From assembly GCA_963726125.1 (NCBI GenBank), contig CAVSBG010000013.1, forward strand, positions 620,001-684,000: a stretch of DNA of 64,000 nucleotides, in the 5' to 3' direction. The position numbers and the translations under genes were made by a program. This document shows, in pieces, positions 8,812 to 17,282 of the stretch. Numbering within the stretch: the stretch's first letter is position 1; the number at the start of each line of letters is the position of its first letter. The DNA comes from JAMXLO01 sp963726125. Lineage in GTDB: Bacteria > Pseudomonadota > Alphaproteobacteria > Acetobacterales > Acetobacteraceae. The notes under the pieces were generated by a model. The model worked only from the letters and a program-made list of their open reading frames with translations. It did no database searches and had not been told where the DNA came from.

Positions 8812-9563
8812 CCAATCCCATTGCCTGCCTGCTGGTGATCGGCAACGAGGTCCTGTCCGGACGGACCCAGGATGCCAACATCCGGTTCCTTGCGGTTGGC
8901 CTCGGCGCGATTGGCATTCCGTTGCGCGAAGTGCGGGTCATTCCCGATGTGCCGGACACCATCGTCACCACGGTGAACGAGGTCCGCGCGAAATTCGACT
9001 ACGTGTTCACCACCGGCGGCATCGGACCGACGCATGACGACATTACCAGCGAATGCGTTGCCGCCGCGTTCGGCGTACCATGGGAACCGCATCCCGAGGC
9101 GTGGGCGCGCATGGAACGCAGCTATAAGCCCGGCGACTTCAATGCCGCCCGCCAGCGCATGGCGACGATGCCGCGCGGTGCCACGCTGATCGACAATGCG
9201 ATGTCGGTCGCGCCGGGTTTCCAGATCGGCAATGTCTATGTCATGGCGGGCGTGCCGCGCGTCATGCAATCGATGTTCGAATGGCTGGCACCGAGACTGC
9301 AAGGCGGCGCACCGATCGTGTCACGCGCGGTACATGTCAGCGGCCTGCCGGAAGGCATCATCGCCGCGCCGCTGGGTGCGGTACAGGCGAAATACCCCGA
9401 CGTCGATATCGGCAGCTATCCGTTTTACCGCCCGACCGGCAACGGGGTCTCGATCGTCGCCAAGGGCACCGACGCGACGGAGGCGGAGGCGGCGATCGCG
9501 GAGGTCACCGCCATCATCGCTGGCTTCGGCAAGGTGCCAATACAGGGCGAGCCGGCAGCGTAG
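8802..9563 (+). CDS. CinA-like competence/damage-inducible protein A, MoCF-binding domain only
   Basis: A 253-residue protein of the molybdopterin-binding (MoaB/MogA/CinA-N) fold. Visible signatures are CLLVIGNEVLSGRTQDANI at the N-terminus and the glycine-rich loop FTTGGIGPTHDDITSECVA. The C-terminal nicotinamide-mononucleotide deamidase domain of full-length CinA (about 160 further residues) is absent, as in the short alphaproteobacterial forms, so NMN deamidase activity should not be assumed. The ATG at 8802 (MPVTNPIACL) is preferred over one four codons upstream. It overlaps the end of the frameshifted acetyltransferase by ten bases and is probably in the same transcript. Confidence 0.82.
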   Translation: MPVTNPIACLLVIGNEVLSGRTQDANIRFLAVGLGAIGIPLREVRVIPDVPDTIVTTVNEVRAKFDYVFTTGGIGPTHDDITSECVAAAFGVPWEPHPEAWARMERSYKPGDFNAARQRMATMPRGATLIDNAMSVAPGFQIGNVYVMAGVPRVMQSMFEWLAPRLQGGAPIVSRAVHVSGLPEGIIAAPLGAVQAKYPDVDIGSYPFYRPTGNGVSIVAKGTDATEAEAAIAEVTAIIAGFGKVPIQGEPAA

Positions 9564-9576
9564 ACATGAAGTGGCT

Positions 9577-9618
9577 CGGCCCCCTCCCCCCGGCCCCCTC
9601 CCGCAAGGGGCGGGGGAG
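9577..9618. repeat. GC-rich palindromic element, single copy, at convergent gene ends
   Basis: CGGCCCCCTCCCCCCGGCCC followed by CCTCCCGCAAGGGGCGGGGGAG. The CCCCT...AGGGG and CCCCC...GGGGG arms can pair into a stem. It fills nearly the whole 57-bp gap between the convergent cinA-like and aspartoacylase-family genes and may act as a bidirectional terminator. The same element occurs near 13.05, 18.5 and 45.35 kb. Confidence 0.75.
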
Positions 9619-9620
9619 AA

Positions 9621-10595
9621 TTAGCACACCGGCACGTCGACAAATCGCGCCAGCCGTACCGCCGTGTGTCCCCGGCTTGGCCGCAGGCTGGGCATTACCA
9701 GCAGGCAGTCATCGTACGGCGTCCGGATTTCGGTGTCCCCATCCAATGCGATCAGCGTATTGCGGCGGGGAACAATATCGCCTCCGCGATAGGACTGCAC
9801 GAACACGAAGGCGCTGGTGGCGGCCGTCACCGGCATCGTGACCTCCGCGAAACGCCGTACGCCGCCGGTGGGGATAGGCAGCGCCGCGTCATCTGGCAGC
9901 ACATCGAGGGAATGCAGCAGACCCGCGACACTCGCCAGCATCGTATCGACGGTCGCCGTTTCCCAGTGCTGACCGGCTTCCACCAGGCTGGCGGCACACT
10001 GCGTCGCCGCATCGGCGAAGCGTGGATAGTCGATCAACCGCCGTCCGCTGGCATGGCCATGATCCGCCACCACCAATCGCGGTACGCCCGCGCCCAGGGC
10101 GAGCTGCCTGCCCTTTGGCGACGTGCCGCAGAGGATCAGCGGATCCGACGGCCACAGCATCGAGTGCAGGTCGAACAGCACCTCCACGGTGTCGATCAGC
10201 GGCCGGATTTCGCGCGCCCGATCAAGCTCGGTGGAACGCCGCGCGCTATCCAGCGTCGCTATGTCCCACACGCGGTTGATGTCCTCGTCGACGAACCGCG
10301 ACGCGGTCGGCTGGCGCGGATCAAAGCGTTCGTACGCCGCGAGATTGACGAAGCCGAACGTCAGCTTCCCGCGTGCCGGCCGCAGCCCCTCGCGCAACAG
10401 TCTCTCCAGCACAATAGCACCGGCAATCTCGTTGCCGTGCGAAATCGCCAGCAGTGCAATGTGTGGCCCGGGCTCATGCGCGACGCGGGTGGTGAAGCCG
10501 GGAACGCCGGTGTTGCCCGCGATCCAAGGCCCGATGTCCGGTGCGGTGAGCCGCACATCGAACGATGGCAGAGGCGGCTGCGCGATCGGGGGCAT
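9621..10595 (-). CDS. Succinylglutamate desuccinylase/aspartoacylase-family zinc hydrolase
   Basis: A 324-residue member of the M14-like AstE/AspA family. The zinc-site motif HxxE appears in LLAISHGNEIAGAIVLERLL, the catalytic-site motif DLHS in VLFDLHSMLWPSDPLILCG, and FVNLAAYERFDPRQP with DEDINRVWD is typical of the family's substrate loop. These enzymes cleave an acyl group from an N-acyl amino acid; the exact substrate is not readable. The ATG at 10595 lies 17 bases beyond the stop of argE on the same strand, so the two form an operon of two amide-bond-cleaving, N-acyl-amino-acid enzymes. A longer start inside argE is possible but less likely. Confidence 0.82.
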   Translation of the reverse strand: MPPIAQPPLPSFDVRLTAPDIGPWIAGNTGVPGFTTRVAHEPGPHIALLAISHGNEIAGAIVLERLLREGLRPARGKLTFGFVNLAAYERFDPRQPTASRFVDEDINRVWDIATLDSARRSTELDRAREIRPLIDTVEVLFDLHSMLWPSDPLILCGTSPKGRQLALGAGVPRLVVADHGHASGRRLIDYPRFADAATQCAASLVEAGQHWETATVDTMLASVAGLLHSLDVLPDDAALPIPTGGVRRFAEVTMPVTAATSAFVFVQSYRGGDIVPRRNTLIALDGDTEIRTPYDDCLLVMPSLRPSRGHTAVRLARFVDVPVC

Positions 10596-10612
10596 GCGTG
10601 CCGCGCTCGGGC

Positions 10613-11791
10613 TCAGACCAGCAGACGATCCGCCAGCCGACGGATGAACGCGTCGCAAGAGTCGAGCTGCTCCTGCGCGATCCATTCGTCCGGCTGGTGT
10701 GCCTGCGCGATATGGCCAGGCCCACAGATGATCGTCGGAATTCCGGCACCCTGGTAGTAACCGCCCTCCGTGCCATAGCTCACGTTGCCGGTGCTGTTGG
10801 AACCCGTGAGCTGCTTGACGATCGAGGTCAGCTCGTGGTCGGGGTCGAGCGACAATCCCGGCATCTGGATCAGTACCTCGAAGTCGAACCCGGTGCCGCG
10901 GTTCACCGCATGCATCGCCGGTTCGATATTGGCCGCGACGAATTGCTGCATCCGTTGCACGTGCAGCATCGCGTCATCGCCCGGAATGGTGCGCCACTCC
11001 ATGATGAACTCGCAGCGTTCCGGGATGATGTTGAGGATTGTCCCGCCCTGGATGGTGCCGACGTGGATCGAGGTGTGCGGCGGATCGAACCCGTCGGCGA
11101 ATGGGCCCTCCTTCGCGAGCCGGCGAGCTTCCGCCGCGACATAGGCAATTGCCTCACCCGCCGCCTGGATGGCGTTGACGCCCTTGCTCGGTTCGCTGGA
11201 ATGGCCGGGCAAGCCGCGAACGCGCACCTGAAGGTTCAGCTTGCCCTTGTGCGCCAGTATCGGCTGCATTCCCGAGGGCTCGCCCACCACGCACAGCGCC
11301 GGCTTCAGCCCCGACTCGTCAATGTCCTCAAGCAGGCGCTTGGCGCCGAAGCAGCCGACTTCCTCGTCATAGCTGATGAACAGATGCAGCGGCCGCACGA
11401 GCTTGCGCGCCTTCATGTCGGGCACTGCCGCCAGACAAGCCGAGACGAAGCCCTTCATGTCGGCCGACCCGCGCGCATAGAGGCGTCCATCGGCGGCGCG
11501 CAGGGAGAATGGATCGGTACTCCAGGCCTGACCGTCCACCGGCACAGTATCGACATGGCCTGACAGCGCGACGCCGCCCGGCCCCTGCGGGCCGATGATG
11601 GCGTGGATATTGGCCTTCTCGCCGGCCGGATCGGTGCTGATACGATACGGGATTTCGTGCGCATCGAGGTACGCGCGCACGAACCCGATCAGCGCAAGGT
11701 TGGAATTGCGGCTGGTCGTGTCGAAGGACACCAGCTTCGACAGCAGTTCGGTTGTGGTCTGGCGCAGCGCGCCCGCATCCGCTCGATCCAT
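10613..11791 (-). CDS. argE: Acetylornithine deacetylase (M20 family)
   Basis: A 392-residue cytoplasmic zinc metallopeptidase-fold enzyme that removes acetate from N2-acetyl-L-ornithine in arginine synthesis. The M20 metal and catalytic residues are all present: SGHVDTVP (His79, Asp81), ARGSADMKG (bridging Asp111), the general-base/ligand pair in SYDEEVG (Glu143-Glu144), GEPSG and the late metal His in CGPGHIAQAHQPDEW. The dimerisation lid contains GLPGHSSEP. Its length matches the ArgE subgroup rather than DapE or carboxypeptidase G2. It is divergent from the peptide ABC operon across a 266-bp gap and is followed closely by an aspartoacylase-family gene. Confidence 0.88.
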   Translation of the reverse strand: MDRADAGALRQTTTELLSKLVSFDTTSRNSNLALIGFVRAYLDAHEIPYRISTDPAGEKANIHAIIGPQGPGGVALSGHVDTVPVDGQAWSTDPFSLRAADGRLYARGSADMKGFVSACLAAVPDMKARKLVRPLHLFISYDEEVGCFGAKRLLEDIDESGLKPALCVVGEPSGMQPILAHKGKLNLQVRVRGLPGHSSEPSKGVNAIQAAGEAIAYVAAEARRLAKEGPFADGFDPPHTSIHVGTIQGGTILNIIPERCEFIMEWRTIPGDDAMLHVQRMQQFVAANIEPAMHAVNRGTGFDFEVLIQMPGLSLDPDHELTSIVKQLTGSNSTGNVSYGTEGGYYQGAGIPTIICGPGHIAQAHQPDEWIAQEQLDSCDAFIRRLADRLLV

Positions 11792-12057
11792 TCCCGCATT
11801 CTATACGGGTCGCCTGCATCGTCCAATCTGGCCCACATCGCGCCGTGACAATGCTTCGGCGAAGTGGGTGCACGATCATCCCGACAGCATCGTGCTTGCA
11901 AACCCTGGGCGGGCGAATGTCGGCCATTGCCCTATGGGGTGGATTGGGACGATGGTCGAGGTCCAGCTTCACGCCATGGTGGCGATGGCCTATCCGCTGG
12001 CTGCCTAGCCTGGGGTAACCGGCCCGGCTATAAGCCGCGCGGGTTCCGGGAGACCGA

Positions 12058-13032
12058 ATGACCACTTGGCTGATCCGGCGGCTGATTCAGGCGCTGTTCG
12101 TCATCGTTGCGATGTCAGTGATCGTGTTCATCGGCGTGCACGTGGTTGGCAACCCGGTGGACATCCTGATCTCGCCAGAGGCGGACCAGGCGGAGCGCGC
12201 CCGCATCATCGCGCAACTGGGCCTCGATCAGCCGCTGTGGAAGCAGTACCTGTTGTTCGTCGTCGATGCGCTGCATGGCGATCTCGGCCGCAGCTTCGTA
12301 TTCAACGAACCGGCGCTGACGCTGATCGCGCAGCGGATGCCGGCGACGATGGAACTAGCGGTTACGGCGGTGCTGATGTCGATCGTGTTTGGCATACCGC
12401 TTGGGTTGTATGCCGGGCTGTATCCGGACGGCGCAGTCGCACGCACGATCATGGCCGGCAGCATCCTGGGCTTCTCGTTGCCCACGTTCTGGGTCGGGCT
12501 GATGCTGATCATGGTATTCGCCGTGCAGCTAGGCTGGCTGCCCAGCACGGGGCGCGGCACGACGGCCGAATTGTTCGGTGTTCAGTGGTCGTTCCTGACC
12601 TTGGATGGACTGCGTCATCTCTTGCTGCCAGCGTTGAATTTGTCGTTGTTCAACATATCGCTGGTGCTGCGCCTGACCCGCGCCGGGGTGCGCGAGACGC
12701 TGCCGATGGATTTCATCAAGTTCGCACGCGCAAAAGGGCTGTCGCCGGCGCGAGTGATCTTCGTGCATGTGCTGAAGAACATCATGATACCGATTGTGAC
12801 GGTGGTCGGGTTGGAATTGGGGTCCACAATCGCATTTGCCGTCGTGACGGAGAGCGTGTTCGCCTGGCCCGGAATGGGGAAGCTGATCATTGATTCCATC
12901 AACGTGCTCGATCGGCCGGTGATTGTTGCATATCTGATGATGATCGTGCTGCTGTTCGTGACGATCAACCTGGTGGTCGATGTGCTCTACACTGTGCTGG
13001 ATCCAAGGGTGCGTCTGGAGACCAAGGGGTGA
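12058..13032 (+). CDS. dppB: Dipeptide/oligopeptide ABC transporter permease, DppB/OppB type
   Basis: A 324-residue inner-membrane subunit with six predicted membrane helices and the family N-terminus (LIRRLIQALFVIVAMSVIVF). The BPD_transp loop that contacts the ATPases is present as FIKFARAKGLSPARVIFVHV, with the conserved FAWPGMGKL near the C-terminus. GGGAGACCG just upstream is a suitable ribosome site. It opens a plus-strand operon with dppC, dppD, dppF and a glycosyltransferase. No substrate-binding protein is present in this operon, so the transported peptide or other solute cannot be inferred; nickel, glutathione and opine transporters share this fold. Confidence 0.85.
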   Translation: MTTWLIRRLIQALFVIVAMSVIVFIGVHVVGNPVDILISPEADQAERARIIAQLGLDQPLWKQYLLFVVDALHGDLGRSFVFNEPALTLIAQRMPATMELAVTAVLMSIVFGIPLGLYAGLYPDGAVARTIMAGSILGFSLPTFWVGLMLIMVFAVQLGWLPSTGRGTTAELFGVQWSFLTLDGLRHLLLPALNLSLFNISLVLRLTRAGVRETLPMDFIKFARAKGLSPARVIFVHVLKNIMIPIVTVVGLELGSTIAFAVVTESVFAWPGMGKLIIDSINVLDRPVIVAYLMMIVLLFVTINLVVDVLYTVLDPRVRLETKG

Positions 13033-13048
13033 CGGTGGGTGTTGGATG

Positions 13049-13147
13049 CGCCCCCTCCCCCCAACCCCCTCCCGCAAGGGGAGGGGGAGTAATTCTAGTC
13101 TCAGCTCTCCCCCTCCCCTTGCGGGAGGGAGTTGGGGGGAGGGGGCC
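13049..13147. repeat. GC-rich palindromic element, two copies in inverted orientation
   Basis: A first copy (CCCCCTCCCCCCAACCCCCT, then CCCGCAAGGGGAGGGGGAG) is followed after about 15 bases by the reverse complement of the same unit, giving a nearly 100-bp imperfect palindrome. It lies between dppB and dppC, which are co-oriented, so a large hairpin in the polycistronic mRNA is expected; it might attenuate expression of downstream genes or stabilise the upstream message. Confidence 0.8.
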
Positions 13148-13177
13148 CATCCCACACCGCACCGCCCGGTGCACTCG

Positions 13178-14083
13178 ATGAGTACCGCGACACTCCCCAC
13201 GCCGGTCCGTGAAGAGACCCCATTCCGCCGCTTCGTCGCGGAATTCGCCGCATCCCGCATGGCGCTTGCGGGTCTCGTCGTATTCGTCCTGATCGCGCTT
13301 GCGGCGATCTTCGCGTCACTCATCGCGCCGCAGAACCCCTACGACCTCGCGCAGCTCGACATTATGGATGGCCGCTTGCCACCCGGCTCCGCATCGGGCG
13401 CCGGCTATACCTACCTGCTCGGCACCGATGACCAGGGTCGCGACATGCTGTCGGGCATCCTCTACGGCCTGCGCATTTCACTCGGCGTCGGCGTCGGTTC
13501 CGCGCTGATCGCCTGCATTTTCGGCACCACGCTCGGCCTGTTCGCAGCGTACGCGGGGGGACGCAGCGATGCCGCCATCATGCGCCTGGTGGACCTGCAG
13601 CTTTCGTTCCCGTCGATTCTCGTCGCGCTGATGATCCTCGCCGTTTTGGGCAAAGGCGTGATGAACGTCGTGCTCGCGCTCGTCATCGTCGAATGGGCAT
13701 ATTACACGCGCACCGTCCGCGCCACCGCACTCGTGGAACGCCGTCGCGAATACATCGAGGCCGCCGAGTGCCTCGCACTGCCGCGACACCGCATCATCTT
13801 CCGCCACCTGTTTCCCAACTGCCTTCCCCCGCTCATCGTGATCATCACGCAGCAGATCGCCAGAGCCATCGCACTTGAAGCAACGCTCTCCTTCCTAGGT
13901 CTCGGTGTGCCGATCACCGAGCCGTCGCTGGGCCTGCTGATCGCCAACGGCTACCAGTACATGCTCTCCGGCAAGTACTGGATCAGCGTCTATCCGGGCA
14001 TCGCGCTGCTGATCACCATCGTCTCGATCAACCTGGTCGGTGACCAGTTGCGCGACGTGCTCAACCCGCGCCTGAAGCGGTGA
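13178..14083 (+). CDS. dppC: Dipeptide/oligopeptide ABC transporter permease, DppC/OppC type
   Basis: A 301-residue inner-membrane permease. It has the OppC N-terminal segment (ALAGLVVFVLIALAAIFASL, then APQNPYD), the family motif LGTDDQGRDMLSGILYGLR, and the ATPase-coupling loop YIEAAECLALPRHRIIFRHL. The last helices include ATLSFLGLGV, another family hallmark. The ATG (MSTATLPTPV) is chosen because translation further upstream would run through the palindromic repeat. The stop overlaps the GTG start of dppD by four bases. Confidence 0.87.
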   Translation: MSTATLPTPVREETPFRRFVAEFAASRMALAGLVVFVLIALAAIFASLIAPQNPYDLAQLDIMDGRLPPGSASGAGYTYLLGTDDQGRDMLSGILYGLRISLGVGVGSALIACIFGTTLGLFAAYAGGRSDAAIMRLVDLQLSFPSILVALMILAVLGKGVMNVVLALVIVEWAYYTRTVRATALVERRREYIEAAECLALPRHRIIFRHLFPNCLPPLIVIITQQIARAIALEATLSFLGLGVPITEPSLGLLIANGYQYMLSGKYWISVYPGIALLITIVSINLVGDQLRDVLNPRLKR

Positions 14084-15057
14084 CCACCGCGACCCTTGAA
14101 GTGCGCAACCTGCGCACGCACTTCTTCACCCGCGCCGGCGTGGTGAAGGCGGTGGACGACGTGTCGTTCTCCATCGCACGCGGCCAGGTGCTGGGACTGG
14201 TCGGCGAATCCGGTTCCGGCAAGACCGTCACCGGCTTCTCGATCATCGGCCTTGTCGACCCGCCAGGCCGTATCGCTGGCGGCTCCATCCTATACCAGGG
14301 ACAGGATCTGGCGAAGCTCTCCGAACGCGACATGCGCGCACTGCGAGGCAACCGCATCGCGATGATCTTCCAGGACCCGATGATGACGCTGAACCCGGTC
14401 CTGCGAATCGACACGCAGATGATCGAGGCAGTGCGAGCCCACGCACAGGTTTCCCACGCCGATGCCCGCGCCCGATCCCGTGATGCACTTGGCATGGTCG
14501 GCATCCCGAGCCCCGACGAACGCCTGACCGCCTATCCCCATCAGTTCTCCGGCGGCATGCGCCAGCGCGTCGCCATCGCCATTGCGCTGCTGCACCATCC
14601 CGACCTGCTGATCGCCGACGAACCCACCACGGCGCTCGACGTCACCATCCAGGCGCAGATCCTCGCCGAGGTGCAGAAGCTCACGGCGACCTACGGCACT
14701 GCGCTGATCTGGATCACCCACGATCTATCGGTGATCGCCGGCCTGGCCGACGAGATCGCTGTCATGTACGCCGGCCGCGTCGTCGAGACCGGCGCCGCCG
14801 AAGCCGTGCTCGATCGCCCACTACATCCGTATACACACGGCCTGATCGGCAGTGTTCCCAGCCGCAACCTCCGCGGTGTGAAGCTGCGCCAGATCCCCGG
14901 CATGACGCCAAGCCTGCTCAGCCTGCCGCCAGGTTGCGCCTTCCGCACCCGCTGCACACATGCCACGGCTGTCTGCGAACAGGAGCCGCAGCCAACCGAA
15001 CCGCTGCCCGGACAGATAACCCGCTGCTTTCATCCTCTCGTCGCCGTGCCCGCATGA
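14080..15057 (+). CDS. dppD: Dipeptide/oligopeptide ABC transporter ATP-binding protein, DppD/OppD type
   Basis: A 325-residue ABC ATPase of the peptide-uptake class. Walker A is GESGSGKT, the Q-loop FQDPMMTLNP, the signature FSGGMRQRVAIA, Walker B LLIADEPTTALD and the H-loop WITHDLS. The C-terminal oligopeptide-ABC domain with spaced cysteines (CAFRTRCTH...C, a possible Fe-S site in this family) is present. It starts with GTG overlapping the dppC stop and ends overlapping the dppF ATG, so it is tightly coupled in the operon. Confidence 0.88.
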   Translation: MTTATLEVRNLRTHFFTRAGVVKAVDDVSFSIARGQVLGLVGESGSGKTVTGFSIIGLVDPPGRIAGGSILYQGQDLAKLSERDMRALRGNRIAMIFQDPMMTLNPVLRIDTQMIEAVRAHAQVSHADARARSRDALGMVGIPSPDERLTAYPHQFSGGMRQRVAIAIALLHHPDLLIADEPTTALDVTIQAQILAEVQKLTATYGTALIWITHDLSVIAGLADEIAVMYAGRVVETGAAEAVLDRPLHPYTHGLIGSVPSRNLRGVKLRQIPGMTPSLLSLPPGCAFRTRCTHATAVCEQEPQPTEPLPGQITRCFHPLVAVPA

Positions 15058-16064
15058 CAGCGCCGATCATCGAATTGCGCGGTGTATCCAAGCGCTTTGG
15101 CCCAACCTATGACACGGCCGCACGCGCCGCGCGTTCACTGTCTCGCCGCTTCGGCGTCGCGCAGAAAAACGAGGTGGTGCAGGCGGTCGACAACGTCGAT
15201 CTGGCAGTGGAACGTGGCGAGGTCGTCGGCTTGGTCGGTGAGTCCGGCTGCGGGAAATCCACGCTCGGCCGCATGGTCGCAGGCATCATGCCGCCATCGG
15301 ACGGCGAGGTGCTCTTCAAGGGCAACAACATCGCAACGCTACCGCCGACACAAGCGCGAGATGCGAAGCTGAAGGTCCAGATGATCTTCCAGGATCCGTA
15401 TGCCTCGCTCAATCCACGCCTGCGCGTCGAGGACATCGTCGGCGAGGCACCGCTCGTGCATAAGCTGGTCACGCGGGCGAACTTCGATGCCTATCTCGAT
15501 GCGCAGCTTCACCGTGCCGGTCTCGATCCGACTTACAAGCGTCGCTATCCGCATCAGTTCTCCGGTGGTCAGCGCCAGCGTATCGGCATCGCCCGGGCAC
15601 TCGCGGTGCAGCCCGAATTCCTGGTGTGTGACGAGGCCGTTGCCGCGCTCGACGTTTCAATCCAGGCACAGATCCTCAACCTGTTCATGGACCTGCGCAC
15701 AGAGCTCGACCTGACCTACCTGTTCATCAGCCACGACCTAGGCGTGGTGGAGCATCTGTCGGATCGCGTGCTGATAATGTATCTCGGCCGCATCGTGGAG
15801 AGTGCGCCCGCCGCGGAAGTGTTCGCGCGCCCCAACCACCCCTACACACAGGCACTGCTCGCCGAGGTTCCGCGCATCGAGTCACGCAAACGCCAGTTCA
15901 CGGCGATCAAGGGCGAGATCCCAACCCCATTGGCGCCACCGTCCGGCTGCCACTTCCATCCTCGCTGTCCCCACGCCATGCCGCGCTGCGCGGAGGAAGC
16001 ACCGCGGCTGCGCGAAATCGCTGCCGGCCACAACAGCGCCTGCCACCTGAACGATCGGCTCTGA
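15054..16064 (+). CDS. dppF: Dipeptide/oligopeptide ABC transporter ATP-binding protein, DppF/OppF type
   Basis: A 336-residue ABC ATPase, partner of the preceding subunit. Walker A GESGCGKST, Q-loop FQDPYASLNPR, signature FSGGQRQRIGIA, Walker B FLVCDEAVAALD (Glu retained) and H-loop LFISHDLG are all present. The C-terminal cysteine-rich motif is CHFHPRCPHAMPRC. The ATG overlaps the dppD stop (ATGA). A longer open frame extends upstream into dppD but there is no reason to use it. The pair DppD/DppF energises the DppBC channel at the inner face of the cytoplasmic membrane. Confidence 0.88.
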   Translation: MTAPIIELRGVSKRFGPTYDTAARAARSLSRRFGVAQKNEVVQAVDNVDLAVERGEVVGLVGESGCGKSTLGRMVAGIMPPSDGEVLFKGNNIATLPPTQARDAKLKVQMIFQDPYASLNPRLRVEDIVGEAPLVHKLVTRANFDAYLDAQLHRAGLDPTYKRRYPHQFSGGQRQRIGIARALAVQPEFLVCDEAVAALDVSIQAQILNLFMDLRTELDLTYLFISHDLGVVEHLSDRVLIMYLGRIVESAPAAEVFARPNHPYTQALLAEVPRIESRKRQFTAIKGEIPTPLAPPSGCHFHPRCPHAMPRCAEEAPRLREIAAGHNSACHLNDRL

Positions 16065-16066
16065 CA

Positions 16067-17152
16067 ATGCGCGTGCTGGTCTGGCAGTGGGGACGTCGCG
16101 GCGGTGCCCCGCGCTTCGCTGTCGAACTAGCGGCCGGATTTCGCATGCTCCCGGATACCGACGCATTGCTGTCACTGTCGAGCGGCGCCGAGATTCTGCG
16201 TGGTCGCGACGCGCCGCACTGCGATCTGCCTGTCGAAACGTATCAGGGCTTGTCAGGCTATCTCTGGCGCCTTCTGCAGGCGCCATGGATCGTGCAGGAA
16301 CTCGCACGACGGATCGCTACGCTGCGTCCCCAGATCGCGATTGCCGCCCATCCCGGACCGTTCGATCTCGTGATGCTGGCTGCGCTTCGCCGCAACCGCG
16401 TACGCCTGGTGGTGGTGGTGCATGATGCCGACGCGCATCCCGGCGACGGCATGCCCATGCGGTTATGGTTGCAACGGAAACTGATCCGGCGCGCCGATGC
16501 CGTGGTCGCACTGACTGAGCACGTCGCTGCCCGGCTGCGTGAACAGGCAGCTGTCGACAGCGGCCGACTCATCATCCTGTCACATCCGCCATTCACATTC
16601 GATGACATGCCGCCACCGCGCGCGCATGGCGGGCCGGTGCGATTGCTGTTCTTTGGCCGACTTCTCGCCTACAAGGGGCTCGACCTGCTCGCCGAGGCGA
16701 TACCGCAACTCCGCGCAAAGAATGAGTGGGAACTCCGAGTTGTGGGCAATGGACCCGAGGCGCCCGAGCTAGACAAGTTGCGCGCTACGCCTCGTGTCAC
16801 TGTCGAGAACCGCTGGGTGCCGGAGGACGAGATCGGCAAATTGATCGCCTGGGCAGATGTCGTGCTGTTGCCGTATCGCGAAGCCAGCCAGAGCGGCGTC
16901 GGTCCAGCGGCGATTGGTGCAGAACGCTCCGTAGTGGGAACGAGAGTGGGCGGGCTTATCGAGCAATTGCAACACGCGCCACGAGCAACATTATCCGAGC
17001 CTGATGCGGCGAGTTTCGCGGTGGCGTTGAGCGATGCCATCGATGCGCCGCATGACGAACCACCATGCGGCGTATCTGCCGATCCACACCACGCCTGGCG
17101 CGACATGGCGCAGGAGCTAGTCAATCATGTCTTATCGTTGCCGACGGCTTGA
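16067..17152 (+). CDS. Glycosyltransferase family 4 (GT-B fold)
   Basis: A 361-residue protein with the two-Rossmann GT-B architecture. The donor-binding C-terminal half shows VRLLFFGRLLAYKGLDLLAE, LRVVGNGPEAPEL, and a late glutamate region in VLLPYREASQSGVGPAAIGA, matching the EX7E-type motif area of GT4 enzymes. It presumably adds a sugar to a glycan, lipid or small molecule; donor and acceptor are unknown. It starts two bases after the dppF stop, so it is probably transcribed with the peptide transporter, an unusual partner. Confidence 0.78.
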   Translation: MRVLVWQWGRRGGAPRFAVELAAGFRMLPDTDALLSLSSGAEILRGRDAPHCDLPVETYQGLSGYLWRLLQAPWIVQELARRIATLRPQIAIAAHPGPFDLVMLAALRRNRVRLVVVVHDADAHPGDGMPMRLWLQRKLIRRADAVVALTEHVAARLREQAAVDSGRLIILSHPPFTFDDMPPPRAHGGPVRLLFFGRLLAYKGLDLLAEAIPQLRAKNEWELRVVGNGPEAPELDKLRATPRVTVENRWVPEDEIGKLIAWADVVLLPYREASQSGVGPAAIGAERSVVGTRVGGLIEQLQHAPRATLSEPDAASFAVALSDAIDAPHDEPPCGVSADPHHAWRDMAQELVNHVLSLPTA

Positions 17153-17282
17153 GCACTTTGGGCGGGCAGCGTCAAAATCCAGCCACCTCCGTGGCCGTCG
17201 TGCCTGTACTATGAAGTAAAGGAAAACCGTCCGGCCCGCACGATCGCATCGTCATCCTTCACCTCCCACCAAGGCCCCAGCC

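Noticed and set aside
12980..13177. Upstream extension of dppC through the palindromic element
   Set aside because: It would encode Pro/Arg/Gly-rich sequence from the repeat and overlap dppB; the internal ATG gives the normal family N-terminus.
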